Counted from the first letter of the stretch, positions 1 through 5,936 are shown. The stretch: 8,213 bases of DNA from Thermoplasmata archaeon M9B1D (GCA_002900535.1 MUGC01000042.1:1-8213); one strand, 5' to 3'. Program-made: numbers and translations. The notes: generated by a model from the letters alone, not told the origin.

Positions 1-414
1 TTGATATTAGAAGGAGAAAATTTACTTACAAAACGTAACATTTCACATAATGCAATTTTTGGAAGTATTTCATCGATATCAGTTGATTTTGGGGTTCCAG
101 TACTGATGACTAAAGATGAGATGGAAACCGCAGATCTTTTAAAGGTTATTGCTACACGTGAGCAAAAAAAGGATAATAAAGTAGTAGCAGTAAGAGGGGA
201 AAAACCTCAGATGTCGCTGAAAGAGCGGCAACAATACTTAATAGAAGGTCTTCCAAATGTTTCAGCGGTTCTTGCAAAACGTCTTTTAACGTATTTTGGA
301 AGCGTGAGAGGCATTTCAAATGCCTCAGAAGAAGAACTTATGCAGGTTGCAGGTGTTGGAAAAGGTATTGCAACAGAGATAATTAAAGTATTAAATTCTG
401 ATTATTTTGAGTGA
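1..414 (+). CDS. hef: C-terminal fragment of Hef/XPF-family structure-specific nuclease (5' truncated)
   Basis: This is the 3' end of a gene that begins before the window. The first in-window codon is TTG, but the translation starts inside a conserved domain, so it is not a true start. Residues 1-55 match the end of the ERCC4/XPF nuclease fold (ILEGENLL, then the NAIFGSISSISVDFGVPV stretch and an ETADLL helix). The catalytic GDxxxERK motif should lie upstream. Residues about 82-100 and 114-132 form tandem helix-hairpin-helix motifs; the second contains GVGKG. Known Hef proteins cleave forked and branched DNA at stalled replication forks and often carry an N-terminal DEAH helicase. Whether this gene has the helicase or is a short XPF cannot be seen here. 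The last 20 or so residues are a normal C-terminus, with TGA at 412-414. The next gene starts about 70 bp downstream with its own likely promoter. Confidence 0.85.
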   Translation: MILEGENLLTKRNISHNAIFGSISSISVDFGVPVLMTKDEMETADLLKVIATREQKKDNKVVAVRGEKPQMSLKERQQYLIEGLPNVSAVLAKRLLTYFGSVRGISNASEEELMQVAGVGKGIATEIIKVLNSDYFE

Positions 415-432
415 AATAATTAAATCCCCAAA

Positions 433-442
433 ATATTTAAAT
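433..442 (+). promoter_or_regulatory. Candidate TATA box for the UPF0147 gene
   Basis: An AT-rich element (ATATTTAAAT) lies about 48 bp before the chosen ATG at 486. Transcription would begin near 463, leaving a leader of about 20 nt that carries the GGTGG ribosome-binding site. The whole gap is AT-rich, so this is only a plausible assignment. Confidence 0.35.
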
Positions 443-475
443 TAATTACCGTGTTACCGGTTAAAAACAAAGAAT

Positions 476-480
476 GGTGG
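476..480 (+). promoter_or_regulatory. Shine-Dalgarno site deciding the UPF0147 start
   Basis: GGTGG ends 5 nt before the ATG at 486 and matches the core of the archaeal anti-Shine-Dalgarno. It overlaps the alternative in-frame ATG at 474, which has no ribosome-binding site of its own. This favours 486 as the start. Confidence 0.6.
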
Positions 481-485
481 TTGCT

Positions 486-740
486 ATGTCAAATGATGAC
501 AAAATTGCTCAAGTTTGCGACGGTTTAAACATGCTTAATGAAGATAATTCTATCCCTCGTAATATTAGAAGAGGAGCTGAGGAAGTAAAAGCAACTCTTT
601 TAAATAATGGCAATCCATTGGATGTAAGGGTTGCGACTGCAACATCAAAACTAGATGAAATGGCAAATGATCCGAATATTCCTTTGCATGGTCGAACTTT
701 GATTTGGAATATAATGAGTCGTCTTGAAGAATTAGCTTAA
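486..740 (+). CDS. UPF0147 family protein
   Basis: A small acidic, helical protein of 84 residues from the ATG at 486. An in-frame ATG at 474 would add four residues (MVVA). I prefer 486 because GGTGG sits 5 nt before it and because family members usually begin with M-S-N-D-like sequence. The recognisable family signature is IPRNIRRGA, then a LDVRVATA-type helix, and DPNIPLHGRTLIWNIMSRLE at the C-terminus. UPF0147 proteins are widespread in archaea, have no enzymatic motif and have no firmly established function that I know of. No signal peptide or membrane segment is visible. It stands alone between the nuclease gene and the endonuclease IV unit, with a promoter-like element before it and a T-rich stretch after it. 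Confidence 0.9.
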   Translation: MSNDDKIAQVCDGLNMLNEDNSIPRNIRRGAEEVKATLLNNGNPLDVRVATATSKLDEMANDPNIPLHGRTLIWNIMSRLEELA

Positions 741-757
741 GATTTTTTCTTTGTTTT
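741..757 (+). terminator. T-rich terminator after the UPF0147 gene
   Basis: A run of thymines (TTTTTTCTTTGTTTT) begins right after the stop codon without an obvious hairpin. This is the usual form of intrinsic termination signal in euryarchaea. Confidence 0.45.
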
Positions 758-767
758 ATTAAATAAA

Positions 768-775
768 TTTAAATA
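768..775 (+). promoter_or_regulatory. TATA box for the endonuclease IV-hxlB operon
   Basis: TTTAAATA matches the archaeal TATA consensus well. Transcription would be expected near 796-798, leaving a leader of about 20 nt that is almost entirely ribosome-binding site (GGTGGGAGGAT, 796-806) before the ATG at 816. Confidence 0.5.
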
Positions 776-815
776 TATGAAGCTGTAATAAAAAAGGTGG
801 GAGGATAAAAGATTT

Positions 816-1688
816 ATGATTAGAATAGGTCCAGCTGGTATTCCTCTTTCTTGTAAAGGCCGAACAAATAAAGATGGGCTTGTTTATACAAAACAGATCC
901 TTGATTTAAATGCAATGGAGATACAATTTGTTCGTGGTCTTTATGTTATGGAAGATGAAGAAGCTCAGTTTATTCATGATTATGCAAAAGAAAACGATGT
1001 AGAGCTTCATGTTCATGCTCCATATTATATTAATCTAGCAGGTAGTGGAGAAGAACTTGATTTAAGTTTAGAAAAAGTAATTTATTCGGCGCGTATAGGA
1101 GATAAAATGGGTGCCAAAACTGTTGTAGTCCACCCAGGATATTATGGTGAAGAGACCGAAAAAAAGACAATGAAAAAAGTGGTTAAAAGCTTAAAGAAAA
1201 TCCAAGGAGCCTTTAAAAAAGAAAAATTAAAGATAAAACTTGGTATTGAAACGATGGGTAAAAAACGTGTTTTTGGTACCCTTGATGAAATCATTGAGAT
1301 TTGTAATCAAGTAAAAGGCGTCATACCTGTTATAGGTCTTGGTCATATACATGCTCGGACAAATGGTGGTCTTAAGAAAAGAGAGGATTTTGAGGAAGTT
1401 TTTACTAAACTAAAATCTTTAAGACTTAGACATTATCTTTTACATGTTACAGGCGTTATGTATGAAGATGGAAATGAATACTATCATGTACCAATAAAAA
1501 AAGGTGATATGCCATTAGCACCATTAATTGAAATTATTTTTGATAACAACTATAATGTTACATTTATCTCCGAATCCCCATTGCTTGAACACGATGCAGT
1601 ATATATTCGTCTTCAAGTTGAAAAAGCGATTATGAAACGTACTGGGAAAGAAGAAGCAGATTATAGAGATCTTTCGGAGATTTTATGA
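816..1688 (+). CDS. nfo: Endonuclease IV-type AP endonuclease (TIM barrel, AP_endonuc_2 family)
   Basis: 290 residues, a normal length for endonuclease IV, which cuts DNA 5' of abasic sites in base excision repair using three metal ions. Visible metal-site residues by alignment to E. coli Nfo are His67 (HAPYYINL, Nfo His69), His106 (HPG, Nfo His109), Glu145 (IETM, Nfo Glu145), His177 (Nfo His182), His210 (LLHVTG, Nfo His216), His224 (Nfo His231) and Glu253 (SESP, Nfo Glu261). The position of Nfo Asp179 appears to be Gly174 (VIGLGHIHA instead of a VID-type motif), and Nfo Asp229 falls near Tyr222. One or two metal ligands may therefore be missing. The start at 816 is supported by a strong GGTGGGAGGAT ribosome-binding site 9 nt upstream. 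The stop overlaps the hxlB start (ATGA), implying co-transcription and translational coupling. The alternative is a related TIM-barrel protein with a different substrate. Confidence 0.85.
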   Translation: MIRIGPAGIPLSCKGRTNKDGLVYTKQILDLNAMEIQFVRGLYVMEDEEAQFIHDYAKENDVELHVHAPYYINLAGSGEELDLSLEKVIYSARIGDKMGAKTVVVHPGYYGEETEKKTMKKVVKSLKKIQGAFKKEKLKIKLGIETMGKKRVFGTLDEIIEICNQVKGVIPVIGLGHIHARTNGGLKKREDFEEVFTKLKSLRLRHYLLHVTGVMYEDGNEYYHVPIKKGDMPLAPLIEIIFDNNYNVTFISESPLLEHDAVYIRLQVEKAIMKRTGKEEADYRDLSEIL

Positions 1689-2248
1689 AGAAAAGTGAAA
1701 TATTTCGCGATTCACTTAATTATATTCAAAGGAAAATTAAAGATATTTTAGATTCTGTATCTACTGAAGATATCAATAAAATTAAAAATCTTTTTTTCAA
1801 ATCAAACAGGATATTTGTTTATGGTGCAGGGCGCTCTGGTCTTGTTGCGAAAGCATTTGCAATAAGACTCACTCATTTAGGTTTTCAAACATTTGTAATA
1901 GGTGAAACAATTACTGCTCCTGTTCAAAAAGGTGATGTGGTATTGATTATCTCTGGTTCTGGTGAAACGATGCCTGCTATTATGACTGCAGAAATCGCAA
2001 GGAATCTTAAAGCATCAGTCGTATCAATTACAGGGAAAAAAAGGTCTGATATCGCTCGTTTTGCAGATATTACTTTATATATTTCTGCTTCTTGTAATGA
2101 TGTAGAGCGTAAAACGTATGCTCCGCTGGGAACATTATTTGAGGCTAGTGTATGGATACTTTTAGATGGGATTATCGCCGATCTTTTAGATAGTAAAAAA
2201 GAATGTGAAGAAGATATGCGCGGTCGTCATGCAACCCTTCAGCAATAA
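1685..2248 (+). CDS. hxlB: 6-phospho-3-hexuloisomerase (SIS domain)
   Basis: 187 residues, the usual length for PHI. The enzyme interconverts D-arabino-hex-3-ulose 6-phosphate and fructose 6-phosphate. In archaea lacking the oxidative pentose phosphate pathway it works with hexulose-phosphate synthase to make ribulose 5-phosphate and handle formaldehyde. One SIS domain is visible: GAGRSG (47-52) and SGSGET (90-95) as sugar-phosphate loops, GET at 73-75, the LGTLFE motif (148-153) with the likely catalytic Glu153, and a C-terminal RHATLQ with His182, as in archaeal PHI. The start overlaps the endonuclease IV stop by 4 nt, with GGAGAT just upstream (1676-1681). No hexulose-phosphate synthase gene lies in the window. 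The gene ends 4 bp from the convergent SemiSWEET gene. Confidence 0.9.
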   Translation: MKKSEIFRDSLNYIQRKIKDILDSVSTEDINKIKNLFFKSNRIFVYGAGRSGLVAKAFAIRLTHLGFQTFVIGETITAPVQKGDVVLIISGSGETMPAIMTAEIARNLKASVVSITGKKRSDIARFADITLYISASCNDVERKTYAPLGTLFEASVWILLDGIIADLLDSKKECEEDMRGRHATLQQ

Positions 2249-2252
2249 TTAT

Positions 2253-2510
2253 CTAGGAATATTTTTTCTTCATAAAAATTAATGCTAAACAACAAAAAAT
2301 CCCAAAAGCGTTAGCAATTATTACAGCTAATGCGTGGATTACTAAGCCATATATGAGCCAAAGACTCATTCCTAATGCAAGAATTCCTGGCATATAATAT
2401 GAAACATCTTCAAGTTTTTTTGTTTTATATCCCTTAATTAGTTGAGGAATAAATCCTAAAGAAGTTACTGCTCCGGCAATAAGTCCTAAAATCTCAATAT
2501 ATATATACAT
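2253..2510 (-). CDS. SemiSWEET/MtN3-family small sugar transporter
   Basis: 85 residues with three predicted membrane helices (about 4-22, 38-57 and 60-79), the exact size of a SemiSWEET half-transporter that works as a homodimer for facilitated sugar movement across the cytoplasmic membrane. Family signatures are the PQ-loop-like motif FIPQLIKGYKTKKLEDVS after helix 1, the SLWLIYG segment in helix 2 and the IANAFG asparagine in helix 3. The substrate cannot be read from the sequence. There is no Shine-Dalgarno sequence before the ATG, and a TATA element (2538-2545) lies about 31 bp away, so the mRNA is probably leaderless or nearly so. The gene follows the ABC exporter operon on the same strand with a 47 bp gap, so read-through is also possible. 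It converges with hxlB, 4 bp apart. Confidence 0.85.
   Translation of the reverse strand: MYIYIEILGLIAGAVTSLGFIPQLIKGYKTKKLEDVSYYMPGILALGMSLWLIYGLVIHALAVIIANAFGIFCCLALIFMKKKYS
2261..2270 (+). terminator. T-run terminator for the endonuclease IV-hxlB operon
   Basis: Six consecutive thymines, 2262-2267, lie just past the hxlB stop and inside the 3' end of the convergent SemiSWEET gene. They encode its Lys-Lys-Lys end on the other strand, so the T-run may be partly coding-driven. Confidence 0.35.
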
Positions 2511-2537
2511 GTTATTGTTTTGTTCATCTTTATTTTG

Positions 2538-2545
2538 ATATTAAA
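2538..2545 (-). promoter_or_regulatory. TATA box for the SemiSWEET gene
   Basis: On the minus strand this reads TTTAATAT, preceded by an A-rich stretch that could act as a BRE. The expected transcription start lies a few bases before the ATG at 2510, which fits the absence of a ribosome-binding site. Confidence 0.45.
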
Positions 2546-2551
2546 CTTTTT

Positions 2552-2567
2552 GAAATATTAATATTTC
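2552..2567. repeat. Perfect 16 bp palindrome at the exporter operon 3' end
   Basis: GAAATATTAATATTTC is its own reverse complement. It spans the stop codon of the second permease gene and ends 7 bp upstream of the SemiSWEET TATA box. A zero-loop palindrome suits a dimeric DNA-binding protein better than an RNA hairpin terminator. Confidence 0.5.
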
Positions 2568-3289
2568 TTGTTGAAGATATGGAACAGCACTGCGATTAAG
2601 ATTAAATGATAGACAAATCCTATCGCAAGATAAATAACGTCTACTGATCCATTTTTTAAAACATTATCTAGTGTTAAAAGTGACCAGTAAGTTGGAACTG
2701 GGCTAAATATCCATTTTAGGTTGCCAAGATTAAGTAAAAACGCAAATATTGGAATTAAAAAAACTGATCCACCAATTTTGAAAATTGCAAATGCTTGAAC
2801 TTTATTTGTTGCAAATGATGTTACAAATAAAGATGCGACTGGTGTAAATAGAGCAAACAAAAGAGCAACTGGAATATATGAAAGATATGAAAATTCTGTC
2901 ATGTTTACTAGACCCGAGAGAGGTGGAAAGATTAAAAGTACAATAAATGAAAAAAATAACATGAAAAACATACGGAATGCAAGAAAGCTAGTTCTTGAAA
3001 TTGGCATGACTCTTAAAACGGTTAGCAAATGCTCATCTCTTTCATCAAGTATTAAAAAAGCGGTAATAAAACTGAAAATAAATGGGATTATTACAACGAA
3101 AAACATAAGAACTAAAGAAAATTCTGATGCAAGTTGAAAAATGCCTCCGATTTTTGGTTCTATTATATGAACAAGTATTCTTGAAAATACGATTAGCAGT
3201 ATAGGGTAGGCAAAAAATGCAAAAAGAAAGAAGCGGTCTCGTATTATATTTCTTAAGTCATTTACTGCAAACCTTAAAAGATATAACAT
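2558..3289 (-). CDS. ABC-2 type transporter permease, second subunit (drug/fluoroquinolone exporter-like)
   Basis: 243 residues with about six membrane helices (roughly 21-40, 55-80, 104-127, 137-160, 167-188 and 217-237). The loop at 81-107 (LDERDEHLLTVLRVMPISRTSF) is the cytoplasmic coupling region typical of ABC-2 exporters, with the acidic-rich LDERDE followed by a Pro. It is the last gene of a three-gene operon. It starts 5 bp after the first permease gene ends, and its ribosome-binding site GGAGG lies inside the last codons of that gene. The two permeases probably form a heterodimer with the ATPase. Similar ATPase plus two-permease sets include the mycobacterial Rv2686c-Rv2688c fluoroquinolone exporter. 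The substrate here is unknown, so the drug label is only a family-level guess. Confidence 0.8.
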   Translation of the reverse strand: MLYLLRFAVNDLRNIIRDRFFLFAFFAYPILLIVFSRILVHIIEPKIGGIFQLASEFSLVLMFFVVIIPFIFSFITAFLILDERDEHLLTVLRVMPISRTSFLAFRMFFMLFFSFIVLLIFPPLSGLVNMTEFSYLSYIPVALLFALFTPVASLFVTSFATNKVQAFAIFKIGGSVFLIPIFAFLLNLGNLKWIFSPVPTYWSLLTLDNVLKNGSVDVIYLAIGFVYHLILIAVLFHIFNKKY

Positions 3290-3294
3290 GTGTT

Positions 3295-4020
3295 TTAGCC
3301 TCCTTTTAGCACAATATGTTTATAAAATGCTTTTTTTGCAAGGATAAATAAAATTACAATCCAAAACAGTTGATAACCTATTCCATATCCAATTTCCCAT
3401 AGTTGAAGTCCGTTGGTACCAAAAATACCTTTAAATAGTATAAATGATGCTTGTGTTGGCCACAAATAGAATATATCATTAACATACAAACCTGATAGAT
3501 GTAGCATCGGGAAGAAAGTAAGTCCAAGGAATGCAACTGCAAACCCCATTAAATATTCATTTACGCTTTTAACGCGAGAAACTAGGATGAATCCTAGAAG
3601 TATTAACATTATAGATGTAAGAATAATAGATAAACTAAGATAAAGTATACCCCTTAACGTAATACTAACTTCTCCAAAAACATTCAATAATATAATAAAT
3701 ATTGTTGCAGAAATAATAGATAGAATTGTAAGCGAGATCATCTTTGATAAAAGATACTCTTCAGTTTTCATTGGTGTAATTACTAGTGCCTGGAGAACAT
3801 TTTCTGATTTTTCAAATAAAACTAGTGCACCAACGAACATAATTCCAATTAGTGCTGGATCAAAAAATAAAAGCAATGTATGAAAAATTTTACTGTTCAT
3901 ATCAGGTACAGCTTGAGTAATAATAAAATATAAAACAACGCTTAAAATTGAAATATGAATAATTTTGTATCTATAAAGAAGAGTAAACTCCCATTTAAGC
4001 ATATTTTTAAGATTACTCAT
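3295..4020 (-). CDS. ABC-2 type transporter permease, first subunit (drug/fluoroquinolone exporter-like)
   Basis: 241 residues and about six membrane helices (roughly 20-38, 55-69, 95-115, 122-148, 155-178 and 211-229). The cytoplasmic loop FEKSENVLQALVITPMKTEEYL (69-90), directly after helix 2, is the ABC-2 elbow and coupling segment, with a conserved Pro and an EYL-x-x-K ending. A short amphipathic N-terminus (LKWEFTLLYRYK) precedes helix 1, as is common for exporters of this class. The start codon overlaps the ATPase stop (ATGA on the minus strand, 4017-4020), so the two are translationally coupled. The gene is followed 5 bp later by the second permease. The two permeases share architecture but little obvious identity. 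Confidence 0.82.
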   Translation of the reverse strand: MSNLKNMLKWEFTLLYRYKIIHISILSVVLYFIITQAVPDMNSKIFHTLLLFFDPALIGIMFVGALVLFEKSENVLQALVITPMKTEEYLLSKMISLTILSIISATIFIILLNVFGEVSITLRGILYLSLSIILTSIMLILLGFILVSRVKSVNEYLMGFAVAFLGLTFFPMLHLSGLYVNDIFYLWPTQASFILFKGIFGTNGLQLWEIGYGIGYQLFWIVILFILAKKAFYKHIVLKGG

Positions 4021-4871
4021 TTCAACTGCCGCCCCGTTGCTTTAATAAATATATCCTCCAAGGTAGCTTCTTCTGTATGAATCGTCTGAACGGTACCCGT
4101 TTTTAATAGGGATAAAAAGGATTTATTATCCACAAGATTTTGCAGGTCAAACTCTTGACTTGCCAAATCACCATCTTTGAGATATTCTAATCTTACAACC
4201 TTTTTACCATGTTTAATCTTTAATTCTCTGGGGCTTTCAATAAGAACAAGTTTTCCGTCAACAATGAATCCTACTCGATCACATAATTCATCTGCATCAT
4301 GCATATTATGAGTTGTAAGAAAAATTGCTCTTCCTTCATTTCTTTTTTGAAGGATTATATTTTTTATTAAACGTCTACCAACAGGGTCAAGACCAGTTGT
4401 TGGTTCATCGAGAAAAAGAACCTCTGGATCGTTTAACAAAGATCTTGCAAAGTTAAGCTTTGATTTCATACCTTTTGAAAATGTTCCGACTCGTTGGTTT
4501 GCATCTTGTTCGAGTTCTACCATTTTTAAAAGTTGCAGAGTTGGAATTGTTCTCCGACGGTAAAATGATGCGAAAAGTTCAAGGTTTTCCAAAGCTGTAA
4601 GCTTTTGATAATGATTAGGGAGCTCAAAACCAACTCCAATTCTATTATATAAATCTGTTTTCCAGCTTTGAAGGTTTCTATCAAGAATTTCAACTGTTCC
4701 AGTATATCCTTTTAAAAGTCCGATTATTACTTTTTGTGTAGTAGTTTTTCCAGCACCATTTGGACCTAAAAATCCGAATATTTCTCCTTTTTTTATTTTA
4801 AAAGATACACCATTTACAGCTTTTTTATTTGACTTCGGATAAGTAAATTCAAGATTTTGTACATTTAACAT
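4017..4871 (-). CDS. ABC exporter ATP-binding subunit
   Basis: 284 residues, a full DrrA/CcmA-type ATPase. Motifs in order are Walker A GPNGAGKT (36-43), a Q-loop region where the usual Gln is replaced by Glu (GFELPNHY, 81-88), a divergent signature FSKGM (131-135) in place of LSGG, Walker B VLFLDE (151-156), D-loop GLD (160-162) and the H-loop His188. A C-terminal extension (about 215-284) ends with TLEDIFIKATGR, as in antibiotic exporter ATPases. It is the first gene of the operon and energises the two permeases encoded downstream. The minus-strand leader holds GTGAT five nt before the ATG, which can serve as a ribosome-binding site. The 140 bp to the divergent HTH regulator gene suggests shared control. 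The Q-loop and signature variants are seen in related exporters, so inactivity is not implied. Confidence 0.9.
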   Translation of the reverse strand: MLNVQNLEFTYPKSNKKAVNGVSFKIKKGEIFGFLGPNGAGKTTTQKVIIGLLKGYTGTVEILDRNLQSWKTDLYNRIGVGFELPNHYQKLTALENLELFASFYRRRTIPTLQLLKMVELEQDANQRVGTFSKGMKSKLNFARSLLNDPEVLFLDEPTTGLDPVGRRLIKNIILQKRNEGRAIFLTTHNMHDADELCDRVGFIVDGKLVLIESPRELKIKHGKKVVRLEYLKDGDLASQEFDLQNLVDNKSFLSLLKTGTVQTIHTEEATLEDIFIKATGRQLK

Positions 4872-4923
4872 CTCGTATCACATCCTCATCTCAATAGTTT
4901 TAAACCTATCAGTTCTAACCATG

Positions 4924-4932
4924 ATTATATAA
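4924..4932 (-). promoter_or_regulatory. Candidate TATA box for the ABC exporter operon
   Basis: On the minus strand this reads about TTATATAAT. It would place the transcription start near 4902 and give a leader of about 30 nt with the GTGAT site at 4877-4881. Another TATA-like stretch (about 4936-4943) is close by, so the choice is uncertain. Confidence 0.4.
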
Positions 4933-4966
4933 CGTATATATTTGGTAAATATAATTGATTTGTGCC

Positions 4967-4976
4967 ATACATGTAT
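4967..4976. promoter_or_regulatory. Candidate operator palindrome in the divergent promoter region
   Basis: ATACATGTAT is a perfect 10 bp palindrome. It lies 5 bp upstream of the regulator's TATA box, where a bound protein could affect TFB/TBP loading, and upstream of the exporter promoter on the other strand. Ten-base palindromes occur by chance about a dozen times in a window this AT-rich, so position is the main argument. Confidence 0.3.
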
Positions 4977-4981
4977 TATAG

Positions 4982-4989
4982 TTTATATA
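4982..4989 (+). promoter_or_regulatory. TATA box for the HTH regulator gene (leaderless)
   Basis: TTTATATA is centred about 26 bp before the ATG at 5012, so transcription should begin at or within a base or two of the start codon. There is no Shine-Dalgarno sequence upstream of the ATG, which agrees with a leaderless mRNA. Confidence 0.55.
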
Positions 4990-5011
4990 TGAACTTTGGT
5001 ATACTGAGTTT

Positions 5012-5662
5012 ATGAGAAAAATTACAATTGATTTAAAAGTTAAAAAAGAATATGTAGAACTGTTAAATTTTTTGATTGATAAAACTGAGTCAATTGAGTT
5101 AATAGAACTAATAAAACTTGATTTTGAAAAAGGAGTAAAAATGGGCATCGCAGCACTTAACATGAAAGACGGTTTCACAATTGACGATATTGAGATACCT
5201 GATTTCATGGAAATGTTGACTGTATTGAAACAAGAAGGAAATAGATATATTGTTTTTGCTAAAGTTAAATTTTTCAAAAAAGTAGTTCGTCTTACACAAA
5301 AATTTAACATTGACATAATATGGGATACACCATCAATTTTTAAAAAAGACAAAATGGTGTTATCTGTAATTGGTGATGAAAAAAATCTGCAAAAATTTCT
5401 TGACGCGATAAAAATTCTTGGAAAAGTAGAAAGCGTTAGTTTTAAAAAAGCAAATTTTAATGATCAGAGTATTATTTCATGTTTAACTAAAAGGCAAAGG
5501 GAAATATTGATCGCTGCAAAGAAAAATGGTTATTATAGTTATCCAAGGAAAATTAATAGTGAAGAGCTTTCTGAAAAAATTGGTATTAGTAAACCTACTG
5601 TCATCCAGCATCTTAGAAAAGCTGAAGTAAGGCTTATCTCTAATATATTTATGGGATATTAA
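5012..5662 (+). CDS. Bat-type helix-turn-helix transcriptional regulator (HTH_10 domain)
   Basis: 216 residues, lysine-rich. The C-terminal part (about 158-212: LTKRQREILIAA, then YSYPRKINSEELSEKIGISKPTVIQHLRKAE) is the archaeal HTH_10 domain named after bacterioopsin activator Bat. EELSEKIGISKPTVIQHLRKAE is the helix-turn-helix itself. Residues 1-150 form a mixed alpha/beta region without recognisable GAF or PAS motifs; the segment at 112-148 (LSVIGDEKNLQKFLDAIKILG) reads like a beta-alpha-beta ACT or ferredoxin-like unit that might sense a small ligand. The gene is divergent from the ABC exporter operon and likely leaderless. A role as local regulator of the exporter is inferred from position only. 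GC content is very low: my hand count of lines 5221-5280 and 5401-5460 gives 28 of 120. Confidence 0.85.
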   Translation: MRKITIDLKVKKEYVELLNFLIDKTESIELIELIKLDFEKGVKMGIAALNMKDGFTIDDIEIPDFMEMLTVLKQEGNRYIVFAKVKFFKKVVRLTQKFNIDIIWDTPSIFKKDKMVLSVIGDEKNLQKFLDAIKILGKVESVSFKKANFNDQSIISCLTKRQREILIAAKKNGYYSYPRKINSEELSEKIGISKPTVIQHLRKAEVRLISNIFMGY

Positions 5663-5678
5663 AAACCGCTATATTTTT
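5661..5678. terminator. Bidirectional terminator between convergent genes
   Basis: Between the regulator and the DUF3303-like gene lie an A-run (5661-5665, a T-run on the minus strand) and a T-run (5674-5678, plus strand), 8 bp apart. Each strand therefore meets oligo-T just after its stop codon. The two runs could also pair as a weak AT stem. Confidence 0.45.
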
Positions 5679-5687
5679 AGAAAATTA

Positions 5688-5933
5688 CTACTCAATCGGC
5701 CTTTGAACCACTGGTGTGATCTTACTAGTACATCGTAGCCATCCTGGTTCAAGGAAATCGTAAACTAATTCTAAATCTTCTGCTTCCACGATATAGTATG
5801 TTATATGTTCACAGAATGCTCCATATATTGCTAGTAGCTTAACTCCTTTGACATTTTTATACAGTGCCTTTATCCCACCTTCATTTTTTGTGCAGGTTTG
5901 TGGGGTATGGATTTGAGTTATATGTAATAACAT
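5688..5933 (-). CDS. Small DUF3303-like protein of unknown function
   Basis: 81 residues, cytoplasmic, without signal peptide or membrane helix. The pattern resembles the small alpha/beta-barrel proteins annotated DUF3303: an opening strand with MLLHITQIHTPQTC, a helix, a strand KLLAIYGAF followed by a C-E-H segment, then ITYYIVEAEDLELVYDFLEP, and a last strand ending near ITPVVQRP. Such proteins usually dimerise through a ferredoxin-like fold. I know of no assigned reaction. His and Cys near the N-terminus (H8, C14) and in CEH (41-43) could bind metal, but this is a guess. The start is well supported by a near-perfect GGTGGGAGGTGA site. It is divergent from the flavodoxin-like oxidoreductase gene across 168 bp. 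Confidence 0.7.
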   Translation of the reverse strand: MLLHITQIHTPQTCTKNEGGIKALYKNVKGVKLLAIYGAFCEHITYYIVEAEDLELVYDFLEPGWLRCTSKITPVVQRPIE

Positions 5934-5936
5934 TTC

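Noticed and set aside
1..3. TTG at position 1 as a start codon for the first gene
   Set aside because: The translation begins in the middle of the XPF nuclease fold, so the gene clearly starts before the window.
2901..3137. 78-residue plus-strand open frame
   Set aside because: It lies antisense inside the second ABC permease gene, is low-complexity and Lys/Asn-rich, and has no ribosome-binding site or family features.
2558..4871. Toxin-antitoxin, defence or CRISPR-linked system
   Set aside because: The operon reads as an ordinary ABC-2 exporter. There are no repeats with regular spacing, nucleases or other defence-type domains nearby.
4919..5004. Approximate direct repeat in the divergent promoter region (ATG-ATTATA ... 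TTTGGTA twice)
   Set aside because: The two stretches align only with gaps and in very AT-rich sequence, so chance similarity is likely.
5108..5299. 63-residue minus-strand open frame
   Set aside because: Another antisense shadow of the HTH regulator gene without supporting signals.
4915..5352. 145-residue minus-strand open frame
   Set aside because: It is antisense to the HTH regulator gene and its promoter, Ser/Ile/Phe-rich as expected from the complement of an AT-rich gene, and has no recognisable motif.
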